DNA of 54,551 nt from assembly GCF_000710915.1 (NCBI RefSeq), contig NZ_BAUA01000208.1, positions 1 through 54,551 on the forward strand, in the 5' to 3' direction. Within the stretch, counting starts at the first letter, position 1, and every line of letters begins with the position of its first letter. The stretch is from Nocardia brasiliensis IFM 10847 (GTDB lineage Bacteria; Actinomycetota; Actinomycetes; Mycobacteriales; Mycobacteriaceae). The translations under genes and the position numbers were made by a program. Below the pieces are notes generated by a model. The model ran no database searches. It saw only the letters and a list, made by a program, of their open reading frames with translations, and had not been told where the DNA came from. Of this stretch, positions 42,240-49,978 are shown piece after piece.

Positions 42240-43210
42240 CTACTTCGCGCCGGCAGCGGCCCGCCGGGAGTCGACGGCGCCGCGCACCTCCTCCGAGATC
42301 AGGTCGTCGATCATCGCGACCGCGACCTCGGCGCCCATGGCCGCGGCGCCGATCAGCTGTTTGGCCGGATCGGCGACGTTGCCCGCGGCCCAGACCCCCG
42401 GCACGGCGGTACGGCCGGTGGCGTCGACGGCGATGTGGTCGCCGATGCCGCTCGGGTGCGCGGCCGGGGTCAGCCCGAGCGGAGCGAGCAGGCCGGCGCG
42501 GGCGGAGAAGCGCGGGCCGCACACGAGTGCCTGCAATTCGACGGTCGCACCGCTGCGCAACCGCACTCCGGTCAGGCGATCATCACTGACCTGCACAGCT
42601 TCGACCTCGCCGGGAATGATCTCGATATCGCGCGCGGCCAGCTGCTCGATCTCGGCGTCGGTCAGGCGGGCCCGGTGTGCGACAGGAAGCTGAGCCGCGG
42701 CGACCACTGCCGGAACAGCATGGCCTGGTGCATGGACATGGCCGTGGTGGACAGCACGCCGATGACCTGATCCCGCACCTCCCAGCCGTGACAGAAGGGG
42801 CAGTGCAACACATCCCGGCCCCACCGCTCGGCAAGTCCGGGCAGCTCGGGCAGCTCATCGGTGAGACCGGTCGCGACGAGCAGGCGGCGTCCGCGAATGG
42901 TTGCGGAATCGACGACGTCCACGTCGAAACCCCCGTCCGCGGCCGCCACCGCCGTCACCTCGCCGGTGACGAACTCGACGCCGTAACCCGCCACCTCCGC
43001 ACGGCCGGCCACGAGCAACTCCCCCGGCGCCACGCCGTCCCGGCTCAGGAACCCGTGCATATGCGCGGCGGGGGCGTTGCGCGGCCGGTCGCCGTCCACC
43101 ACAACGACCGAATATCGCGCCCGGGCCAGCATCAATGCGGCATTCAAGCCCGCCGCGCCACCACCGACGATCACTACATCGCAGTGATATCCGGATTCTC
43201 GGATCGTCAC
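42240..43210 (-). pseudogene. Thioredoxin-reductase-like FAD oxidoreductase with CPFC pair, split by a frameshift
   Basis: The 5' part (43210 to 42662) encodes 'DVVIVGGGAAGLNAALMLAR' (FAD), 'LLVATGLTDELPELPG' and the redox pair Cys137/Cys140 in 'VLHCPFCHGWEVRDQ', then stops at TGA 42662 after 'FRQWSPRLSFLSHTGPA'. The next frame continues without loss as 'RLTDAEIEQLAARDIEIIPG' to 'AVPGVWAAGNVADPAKQLIG', the normal C-terminal half. Adding one C near 42666 would restore 'HTGPALTDAE', the sequence expected of the family. So this is a one-base deletion, either real or a sequencing error. Similar CxxC flavoproteins include the dithiol oxidases GliT, HlmI and DepH, relevant to a sulfur-containing product, but such CP(F/Y)C proteins are also common actinobacterial housekeeping-like reductases. 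Confidence 0.8.
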
Positions 43211-43316
43211 TCCAGCCTCCCGTAGTCAGATAGGTATACAAGATGATAGCATTTGTTAGTTGATCGAGTATCGACAGCATTCCCACTATCCGGTTCGAAT
43301 ACACGGAGATTTCGCG

Positions 43317-43859
43317 ATGACCAGTGCACTGAGAACGACCAAACTCCGCAAATTGTTCAGCGCCTATGATGTCGACCAGGACGGCGTCATGGACGAACTG
43401 GATGTCACGGCACTGGCCCAAATGTGGTGCGACACATACGATCTGCCGCCACGATCGGCGGACTGGAGCAGCATTCACCGGCAGGCCCACCGCATGTTCC
43501 GGGATATGCCCGGATCACTGGACGCCGACGGCGACAAAAAGGTGACCATCGATGAATGGGTGGCCTGGGGCGACCATCCGGAATTTCAGAAATTCGTCGA
43601 GAATTCTGCGATACCGTTCAGCATGGCGGTATTCGCCGCTGCGGACAAGGACCGCGACGGACGAATCAACGCGCAGGAAATGATGGCCGCCCAGATCAAA
43701 GGCGGAATGTCCGAAGAGGAGACGAACAAGGCATTCGCCCTGTTGGACGCCGATGGTGACGGTTACATCACCACCGACGAGTACATTCAAGCCTCCAGAG
43801 AATTCTATTTGAGCGACGACCCGGCCGCCCGGGGAAATCACATCGCCGGTGAACTGTAG
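43317..43859 (+). CDS. Four-EF-hand calcium-binding protein, paralog B (calerythrin-like)
   Basis: A 180-residue protein starting MTSALRTTKLRKLFSAYDVD, with GGAG eight bases before the ATG. EF-hand loops: 'DVDQDGVMDELD', 'DADGDKKVTIDE', 'DKDRDGRINAQE', 'DADGDGYITTDE'; the second again has Lys at loop position 6 as in paralog A, and the fourth loop and the 'G-N-H-I-A-G-E-L'/'G-T-Q-L-A-G-R-L' tail are nearly the same in both, showing duplication. The frame extends 19 codons upstream, but the ribosome-binding site and the match to paralog A favour 43317. Divergent from the flavoprotein gene; the P450 gene converges three bases after its stop. Confidence 0.9.
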   Translation: MTSALRTTKLRKLFSAYDVDQDGVMDELDVTALAQMWCDTYDLPPRSADWSSIHRQAHRMFRDMPGSLDADGDKKVTIDEWVAWGDHPEFQKFVENSAIPFSMAVFAAADKDRDGRINAQEMMAAQIKGGMSEEETNKAFALLDADGDGYITTDEYIQASREFYLSDDPAARGNHIAGEL

Positions 43860-43862
43860 GCC

Positions 43863-45215
43863 CTAGGCCGTGGCGGCGGACCTGCGGTGCACCGTCATCG
43901 GGAGCGCGTCCACCGGCATCGTCACAGCCGGTTTAGGCCGGGGCTGATGCCCCGGCACGGACGCCAGCCGCCAGCGCCCCATGATCGTCGCGAGCACGAT
44001 GATCAGCTCCGTCCAGGAGAACGTCTCACCGATACAGCCGTGCACCCCCGCACCGAACGGCATGAACGCGTTACGCTGCGTCGCGGTCAGCCGCTCGGGC
44101 AACCAGCGGTCGGGATCGAACCGCTCCGGCTCGGCGAAGATTCCGGGATTGTGCATGAGCGCGTAGAAGCTGTAGAGGATCGCCTCACCACCCGGTATGC
44201 GGTAACCGCCGAGTTCGGTGTCCTCGGTCGTCATCCGCGTCTGGAAGAAGCCTTGCGTGCGCAGGCGCAACGTTTCGGTCAACACCCGGCGGGTGTATTC
44301 CAAGCGGGCGACATCGTCGAATTCGGCGGCCCGGCCGGCGAGCACGCTGTCCACTTCCTCGTGTAGCTGCTTCTCCACCTCCGGGTGGGTGGCGATCTCG
44401 TGACAGGCCCACGCCAGGGTATTGCTGATGGTGTTGCTGCCCGCGATGAAGAAGGTCAGCACCTCGTCGTGGATCTGCTGATCGCTCATGCTCGGGCTGC
44501 CGTCCTCGTCGCGCGCGAACAGCATCATCGACAGCAGGTCGCCGCGATCCTCGCCGCCGGCCCGATACTCCCGGATCGTCTCGTGAATGGTCCGCCGCAG
44601 GTAGTCTTCCGACTCCCGGTAGCGGCGATTCGCCGCGGTCGGCAGCTTCGTCAGCACGCCGGTGGTGTCCGCGATGCGCCGGAACAGCCCGCCGAGCACG
44701 ACACCGGTGGCGTCCATGAACCGCCGCTGATCCAGCGCGGTGCCGGGCGCGAAGATCACCTGGGTCACGTTGGCCAGGGCGAGTTCGTCCATGTCCCGCT
44801 CGATCCGGCGGGTTTCCCCCTCGGACCAGCCATCGATCCGCGCCGCGACCAATTCGCTGATCAGCGAGCAGTAGTGGATGATCCGCGTGCGATGGAACGC
44901 GGGCTGCAGCAGGCGACGCTGGCGCCGATGAAAAGCACCGTCGGAAATTCCGAGGCCGTTGCCGAACATGACGCGGAACCGTTCGGTGATCGGGCCGCCC
45001 CTGGCGAAGATCTCCGGTGCGCGCATGACCTGTCGCATGAGGTCGGCGTCGTTGACGACGTACATCGGCCTGCGGCCGAGCCTGATCATGGTCACCGGAT
45101 CGCCGGACTGCAGGGAGAGCAGCAGCTGACCCGGATTTCGCTTCATCGCCAGCCCGTGGCCGAGCAGCGGCAGTCCGCCTGGAGTGATGGTCGGCTGTCG
45201 AGAAATAGTGGTCAT
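43863..45215 (-). CDS. Cytochrome P450
   Basis: A 450-residue P450 of the longer CYP4/CYP102-like class. The heme loop is 'FMPFGAGVHGCIGETFSWTE' with the axial Cys, the K-helix is 'VLTETLRLRTQGF' (E-x-x-R) and the PERF-like segment 'AEPERFDPDRWLPER'. The I-helix reads 'FFIAGSNTISNTLAWACHEI', with Ser-Asn in place of the usual Asp/Glu-Thr acid-alcohol pair partly altered, which may change oxygen activation. No membrane anchor. Lies at the end of a leftward group with two SRPBCC genes (33 and ~86-base gaps), so likely cotranscribed; a tailoring oxidation of the enediyne or its appendage is the context guess. Confidence 0.92.
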   Translation of the reverse strand: MTTISRQPTITPGGLPLLGHGLAMKRNPGQLLLSLQSGDPVTMIRLGRRPMYVVNDADLMRQVMRAPEIFARGGPITERFRVMFGNGLGISDGAFHRRQRRLLQPAFHRTRIIHYCSLISELVAARIDGWSEGETRRIERDMDELALANVTQVIFAPGTALDQRRFMDATGVVLGGLFRRIADTTGVLTKLPTAANRRYRESEDYLRRTIHETIREYRAGGEDRGDLLSMMLFARDEDGSPSMSDQQIHDEVLTFFIAGSNTISNTLAWACHEIATHPEVEKQLHEEVDSVLAGRAAEFDDVARLEYTRRVLTETLRLRTQGFFQTRMTTEDTELGGYRIPGGEAILYSFYALMHNPGIFAEPERFDPDRWLPERLTATQRNAFMPFGAGVHGCIGETFSWTELIIVLATIMGRWRLASVPGHQPRPKPAVTMPVDALPMTVHRRSAATA

Positions 45216-45248
45216 CGGTTCGCCGCTTTCTGAATCGATCCGCGTGGG

Positions 45249-45779
45249 CTATTCGTCGCCGCGGATGGCATGCGCGGCCGACGGTGTGGCGGCGAGAACC
45301 GTGCCGGTCTCCAGCAACGCCTTCAGATTGTTCATCAGTCCCGGCCAGCCGCCGCTGCCCGGCAGTTGGCCGCTGATCGCCTGATACATGACGCTGCCGG
45401 GTTCGAAGCCGTCGTGGGTCACCGTCAGCCGGACCGCGCCGTCGCCGTCGGGTGCGATGTCGAAGGTGACCATCGTGCGCGGTTCCTTCATGTACTCGGC
45501 GAGTTCGGCGTCCGACCAGCCGAAGAGCATGGCGTGCGCGGGCTGCAGCAGGTGCCAGCTGTAGGACAGGACGCGATAGGGGTCGGCCGCCAGCACGACC
45601 TGCCCCAGATCCTGGGGCTCCTCCTCCGGCATGTTCTGCCATTTCACCGGCGAGCCGACCCGCCAGTCCGAATGCATGGCGACGCCGAACCAATATCGAC
45701 GGGTGAATTCCGGCTGGGTCAAAGCCGCCCAGAGCTGTTCCGGTGTCGTCGCGATGCGTGTCGCGTAGGTGAATTCCAT
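45249..45779 (-). CDS. SRPBCC/AHSA1-domain protein, copy B
   Basis: About 176 residues starting MEFTYATRIATTPEQLWAAL. 'TTPEQLWAALTQPEFTRRYW' and 'FGVAMHSDWRVGSPVKWQNM' are classical AHSA1 (Aha1-type) motifs, and 'TVTHDGFEPGSVMYQAISGQ' plus the 'GGWPGLMNNLKALLETG' helix complete the domain. Alternative ATGs at 45794 and 45788 precede the preferred one at 45779, which has GAGGA eight bases upstream. This canonical AHSA1 type is the closest of the three to the CalC fold group, so a self-protection role is conceivable, though AHSA1 proteins are also widespread and of unknown function. Confidence 0.83.
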   Translation of the reverse strand: MEFTYATRIATTPEQLWAALTQPEFTRRYWFGVAMHSDWRVGSPVKWQNMPEEEPQDLGQVVLAADPYRVLSYSWHLLQPAHAMLFGWSDAELAEYMKEPRTMVTFDIAPDGDGAVRLTVTHDGFEPGSVMYQAISGQLPGSGGWPGLMNNLKALLETGTVLAATPSAAHAIRGDE

Positions 45780-45865
45780 GATGCTCATCCTCATTCACTG
45801 TGTGATTGCCACACCGCATCGCGACGTCACCCGTCAGCCGAGTTACCGCGCCTGTGAATTAACGA

Positions 45866-46354
45866 TCAGTGCCGTTGCAGATTCGGTGGATTCTCGTCCT
45901 GCACCAACCGAAGCGTCACGTCGTGTTCGAGGGCCGCTTTCAACGCGGCGATCAAATAGGCGAATCCGGCCGTGGAATCCCGGACGCCGTCGACCTGAGC
46001 TTGCAGATCGCCGCCGTAACCGGTTTCGGTGATATGCAGATACGTGGTGTCGTTCTCATACGGTATCAAGGTGAATTCTACCGTAGTCGGCTCCTCGGGA
46101 TTGTAGTTATCCCAAGTGAATTGGATTTTGCTGTCGGTGTCGAACTTCTGCACCCGAATCGTGCGGGCGACGCCGTACATTTCCCATTCCCAGGTGAGTT
46201 CGGCGCCCTCGGCCATGCGGCCGCTGCTCTTCGTGTACCAGAATTTCGACGTTATCGACGGGTCGGCCAGGGCCTCGAAGACGTCGTGCGGTGGCCGGCG
46301 GATGAGCATGCCCAGATCCACGGACGGCGGTTCGATCGGTTGCGATGCAACCAT
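45866..46354 (-). CDS. SRPBCC/AHSA1-domain protein, copy C
   Basis: A 162-residue protein starting MVASQPIEPPSVDLGMLIRR with GAGGAGG upstream. 'RRPPHDVFEALADPSITSKF' and 'WYTKSSGRMAEGAELTWEWE' are the AHSA1 N-terminal elements; 'TIRVQKFDTDSKIQFTWDNY' and the 'TAGFAYLIAALKAALEHDV' helix follow. It is rich in aromatic residues and less GC-biased than its neighbours. With copies A and B it makes three lipophilic-cavity proteins in 7 kb. It precedes copy B by 86 bases on the same strand; a resistance or ligand-transfer role is inferred only from fold and context. Confidence 0.83.
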   Translation of the reverse strand: MVASQPIEPPSVDLGMLIRRPPHDVFEALADPSITSKFWYTKSSGRMAEGAELTWEWEMYGVARTIRVQKFDTDSKIQFTWDNYNPEEPTTVEFTLIPYENDTTYLHITETGYGGDLQAQVDGVRDSTAGFAYLIAALKAALEHDVTLRLVQDENPPNLQRH

Positions 46355-46453
46355 GGTGCCTCCTCTACGTTGATGAGATTCGGTAAAGCTTTCGATAGTA
46401 GTTCGGACACACAGTAACGGTGGATGGGCGTCGCCGTGGGCCGTTCCAGCATG

Positions 46454-48187
46454 TCAACGGCTCTTTCCAGCGAGCCACAGGTTGGTGAGATCGCCGTTGA
46501 GCACCGGGTAGGGCAGCCAGTTCCGGACGGTCGTGGCGTGGAACCAGTACTGGTGCGCGAAGAGCACCGGCACCACCGCGGCGTCGTGCAGCACCTCGGC
46601 CTCCATCCGGCGGAAGAGCTCGGCGGCGCGGGTCTCGTCCGCCGAAGTGAGCGCGGCGCCGAGCAACTCGTTGACCTTCGCACTGCGATAGCGGCCGAAG
46701 TTGGAACCCCAGTCACCGCCCTCGACCACGCCCCGGCTGTCGAACAGGGGCTGCAAGTAGGTGCGCGCGTTGTTGCCGTACCAGTCCGGCTCCCAGCCGG
46801 TGAGGGCGATATCCCAGCTCGTGCGCGTGGCCGACGAGGAAAAGTAGTCCGAGAACAGTTCATTGATCGAGACGCCGACCAACTCGACGCGGATTCCGGC
46901 ACGCGCCATCGCGGCCTTGACCACCTCGGCCGTTTCGGGGTGGATGTCGCGGTCGCGGAATACCAATCGCAATGTCAGTCCGTCCGGATAACCCGCGTCG
47001 GCGAGCAGCCGCCTGGCCAGTTCCGGATCACCGCGGCCACCTTCGGTCCCGTACGGACGAAATTCCCGGTGCGCGGTGCACAGCGGCGGCAGGATCTGGT
47101 CGGCGATGTCGTTCAGGCTCGGCCCGCCCCACACTCGCGATACCGCGGCCTTGTCCACCGCGTACTGCAGTGCGACGCGCACCGCACGGGCGGTCATGAC
47201 GGGACTGGAAAAGTTGACCACGATATAGGGACTGAACAATCCGGCGGGGTATACCTCCAGCCGTGGATCAGCGCTGCCGAGCAGCTGCGGGAGTTCCTCG
47301 GTGAGCGGTTGAATGTCCCAGAGCATTTCGGCCGCACCGGTGGCGACCAGTTCGTGGGCCGCGCGCTCCGACATCCCCTCGCGAACGACGATGGTGTCGA
47401 CGTAGGCGGCACGCAGCCGATCGGATCTCGGTTTCCATGCGGGATTCCGCTCGAGCACGATCTGTTCTCCCGGAACGTAATTCACCACCTGGTACGGTCC
47501 GTTGGAGGCGAGCACCCGGTTGAATTCGGGACTGCCGGGGACGAAATCCAGGTACTCCACCGGCGCGGGCGTGGCGAACGGCAGCGCGAGCATGTTCAAG
47601 AAATCCGAGGCCGGATGCCGGGTGGTGAAAACGATCTCGCGGTCCCCTTGCGCCCGAACCCCTTTGATCTCCGTGTGCTCGAGTCGAGCGGCGACGGACT
47701 CGGCCGGCGCGCCCGCCACGGCGTCCCGGAACTCCAGCATGCCCTCGATCGTGCTCAGGTAGTAGGCGAGGCCGGGACTGCTCACGACCGGATGGGCCAG
47801 TCGCTTGATCCCGCGCACGATATCGCCCGCGACCAGTGGGCGGATACCCCACGGCGTATTCCACCGCAGGCCCTCGGTGAGGGTGAATCGGTACTGCGTA
47901 CCGTCCGCGCTGATCCGGCCGTTCGCCACGGTCGGTACTTCGGTCGCCAGGTCCGCGACGATCTTTCCGGCCTCCTCGCGGTTGCGGCTCGCGACGCAGC
48001 CGACCAACTGCCGGGTGTAGCCGCGCACGATCCCGCGGGTAGCCGTGTGGTACGCCAGCGCGGGGTCGAGATAGTCGACGTCACCGGCGCCGACCAGGGT
48101 GAGCGTGCCGCCGCGCCGGGGCGCCCGCGGCTCCGCAGAGCCTGCTCGCGTGGTTGTCTCCCGCACTGCCGCACCACCTTTCCGCAT
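46454..48187 (-). CDS. SBP_bac_5-like solute-binding protein without signal peptide, copy B
   Basis: About 577 residues. Family-5 solute-binding segments: 'GGTLTLVGAGDVDYLDPALA', 'LVAGDIVRGIKRLAHPVVSS', 'SNGPYQVVNYVPGEQIVLER', 'VALQYAVDKAAVSRVWGGPS', 'WDIALTGWEPDWYGNNARTY'. The N-terminus (MRKGGAAVRETTTRAGSAEP) is polar with no signal or lipobox. An in-frame TTG lies three codons earlier, but a TATACT box ends nine bases before ATG 48187, so a leaderless start there is preferred. Divergent from copy C with only ~78 bases between, sharing one AT-rich element. The three copies share the same order of motifs and are cytoplasmic paralogs. Confidence 0.87.
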   Translation of the reverse strand: MRKGGAAVRETTTRAGSAEPRAPRRGGTLTLVGAGDVDYLDPALAYHTATRGIVRGYTRQLVGCVASRNREEAGKIVADLATEVPTVANGRISADGTQYRFTLTEGLRWNTPWGIRPLVAGDIVRGIKRLAHPVVSSPGLAYYLSTIEGMLEFRDAVAGAPAESVAARLEHTEIKGVRAQGDREIVFTTRHPASDFLNMLALPFATPAPVEYLDFVPGSPEFNRVLASNGPYQVVNYVPGEQIVLERNPAWKPRSDRLRAAYVDTIVVREGMSERAAHELVATGAAEMLWDIQPLTEELPQLLGSADPRLEVYPAGLFSPYIVVNFSSPVMTARAVRVALQYAVDKAAVSRVWGGPSLNDIADQILPPLCTAHREFRPYGTEGGRGDPELARRLLADAGYPDGLTLRLVFRDRDIHPETAEVVKAAMARAGIRVELVGVSINELFSDYFSSSATRTSWDIALTGWEPDWYGNNARTYLQPLFDSRGVVEGGDWGSNFGRYRSAKVNELLGAALTSADETRAAELFRRMEAEVLHDAAVVPVLFAHQYWFHATTVRNWLPYPVLNGDLTNLWLAGKSR

Positions 48188-48200
48188 TCGCCCCAAAGTA

Positions 48201-48220
48201 TACTTCCATTACATATAGTG
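48201..48220 (+). promoter_or_regulatory. Shared AT-rich element between two divergent SBP-like genes
   Basis: TACTTCCATTACATATAGTG, with TATAGT at 48214-48219 facing copy C and a separate TATACT on the minus strand just to the left facing copy B. One site could therefore control both solute-binding-like genes. Confidence 0.68.
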
Positions 48221-48265
48221 ATCTAGAGGATCTTTCGGCACGGTCCGGACCAGGAGGTCGGAGCA

Positions 48266-49978
48266 ATGAACGGTGATCAGCCAAAGTACGGCGGCACCTT
48301 GCGCCTGTACGGGCCGGGAAGCATGGATCACGTGGACCCGGCGAGCTCCTACTACATGCTGTCCGGGCAGATCATCAGGCTGTTCACCCGCCAGCTGTTC
48401 ACCTACCGCCCGGTGGCGCACCTGCACGACTGGAATCAGGTGACGCCGGTACCCGATGTCGCGCTGGAGATCCCCACGGTCGACAACGGCGGTCTCAGTC
48501 GCGACCACCTGACCTATACCGTGCGCCTGCGCCCAGGAGTCCGGTGGGACACCACTCCCCCGCGCGAGGTGACCGCACACGACTTCGTCCGCGGGTTCAA
48601 ACGCATGTGCAACCCCGTGCTCCGCGCAGGTGCGATCCACTACTACACCAGCACCATCAAGGGCGTGGCCGAATACTGCGACGACTACGCCGCCGCGGTA
48701 CCCGATCGGAACCCGGCGCCGGCCGAGCTCGCCCGGTTCCAGAACTCTCGCGATATCCCGGGGATCACCGCGGTCGACGATCGCACCCTGGTGTTCGAAT
48801 TGATCCGCCCCGCCCTCGACTTCATCCACATCATCTCGATGATGTTCGCCTCACCTGCCCCGGTCGAATACGACGACTTCGTCCCCGACAGTCCGGAATT
48901 CCGGCGCAACGTCAGGTCGCTGGGGCCCTACCGGCTGACCCACTACAGCCATGGCAAGCACCTGCGCATGGCCCGAAACCCGGTGTGGCAGCAAGAGACC
49001 GATCCGGTACGGCACCAGTATCTGGACGGTGTCGAGGTGGTCATGGAGAAGGCGACGCCGCAGCAGGTCGGGCAGCGGATCAGAGCCGGGCACGCGGACC
49101 TGTCCTGGGCGTCGCCGGTCACCGAGACCTACGACGAGAACCCCACCGATCCGGGCAACAACCTCGGCTACGCGTTGAACCCGTACCTGGTGTTCAACAC
49201 CGTCAGCCCGAACGCCGGCGGGGCCATGGGCAAACCCCAAGTGCGCCAGGCGATCTCCTACGCGATCGACAAGACCGTGATGGTCCGCATCTTCGACGAG
49301 CTGAGTGTCGGCACGGTGATGTGGCCCGCCCGCTCCGCGATTCCGCCGGGCAACTACGGCTACGAGGACTTCGATCTCTACGCGACACCGGGTGATCGCG
49401 GCGATCCGGAGAAGGCGCGGGCGCTGTTGGCCGCCGCGGGCTATCCGGACGGCTTGACGCTGACGATCGCGCATCGCGATGTCGACGCGAACCCCGAAGT
49501 CGCTGCCGCGGTGGCGATCGATCTCGCGAAAATCGGCATCACACTGCGTGTCGTCGCCCTGGGGCACACCGACTTCTACCCGTTTCTCCGGGACCCGGCC
49601 AATGCGCGCGCGGGCGCATGGGATATCTCGACGCCGGCCTGGACACCGGACTGGTTCGGCAACAACGGGCGCGCCTTCTTGCAACCGATGTTGCAGACCA
49701 ACGAGATTCGCGGCACCGGAAACTACGGGTGCTACAGCAACCCCGAGGTCGACCGCATGATCGACGAGGCGCTCTCGGCGACCGACCCGGCCCAGGCGCA
49801 CGCGGCCTGGCACGCGGTGGATCTGCAGGTGATGAAAGACGCGGCCATCGTACCGATCCTGGTGCACGCGCCGACCATCCCGCACATCAAGGGCGCCCGG
49901 GTGCGCAACGCGATCGCCATGCCCACCATCGATCGGTGGTTCGATCTGTCCAACCTCTGGCTCGACCCCGCCGAATGA
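48266..49978 (+). CDS. SBP_bac_5-like solute-binding protein without signal peptide, copy C
   Basis: A 570-residue protein starting MNGDQPKYGGTLRLYGPGSM after AGGAGGTCGGAG. Family segments: 'GGTLRLYGPGSMDHVDPASS', 'RLFTRQLFTYRPVAHLHDWN', 'TAHDFVRGFKRMCNPVLRAG', 'SLGPYRLTHYSHGKHLRMAR', 'VRQAISYAIDKTVMVRIFDE', 'DISTPAWTPDWFGNNGRAFL'. It is nearer to copy A than to copy B (both have 'LF(A/T)RQLFTYR' and 'VRGFKRM'). No signal peptide or lipobox. Its stop overlaps the start of the DUF885-like gene (ATGA, 49975-49978), linking a binding protein to a putative hydrolase. The ligand is unknown. Confidence 0.88.
   Translation: MNGDQPKYGGTLRLYGPGSMDHVDPASSYYMLSGQIIRLFTRQLFTYRPVAHLHDWNQVTPVPDVALEIPTVDNGGLSRDHLTYTVRLRPGVRWDTTPPREVTAHDFVRGFKRMCNPVLRAGAIHYYTSTIKGVAEYCDDYAAAVPDRNPAPAELARFQNSRDIPGITAVDDRTLVFELIRPALDFIHIISMMFASPAPVEYDDFVPDSPEFRRNVRSLGPYRLTHYSHGKHLRMARNPVWQQETDPVRHQYLDGVEVVMEKATPQQVGQRIRAGHADLSWASPVTETYDENPTDPGNNLGYALNPYLVFNTVSPNAGGAMGKPQVRQAISYAIDKTVMVRIFDELSVGTVMWPARSAIPPGNYGYEDFDLYATPGDRGDPEKARALLAAAGYPDGLTLTIAHRDVDANPEVAAAVAIDLAKIGITLRVVALGHTDFYPFLRDPANARAGAWDISTPAWTPDWFGNNGRAFLQPMLQTNEIRGTGNYGCYSNPEVDRMIDEALSATDPAQAHAAWHAVDLQVMKDAAIVPILVHAPTIPHIKGARVRNAIAMPTIDRWFDLSNLWLDPAE

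Noticed and set aside
43211..43316. A copy of the shared AT-rich element between the flavoprotein and EF-hand gene B
   Set aside because: The gap is AT-rich and has GTATAC and TAGCAT boxes, but the ACTTC/ATATAG pattern at fixed spacing cannot be aligned convincingly.
46355..46453. A possible element copy before SRPBCC copy C (AACTACTATCGAAAGC on the minus strand)
   Set aside because: Only the AACTA part fits, and the spacing is wrong.
33807..49978. Calling the three SBP-like proteins peptide-import components
   Set aside because: No signal peptides and no permease or ATPase genes are present; an import role is not supported by what is visible.
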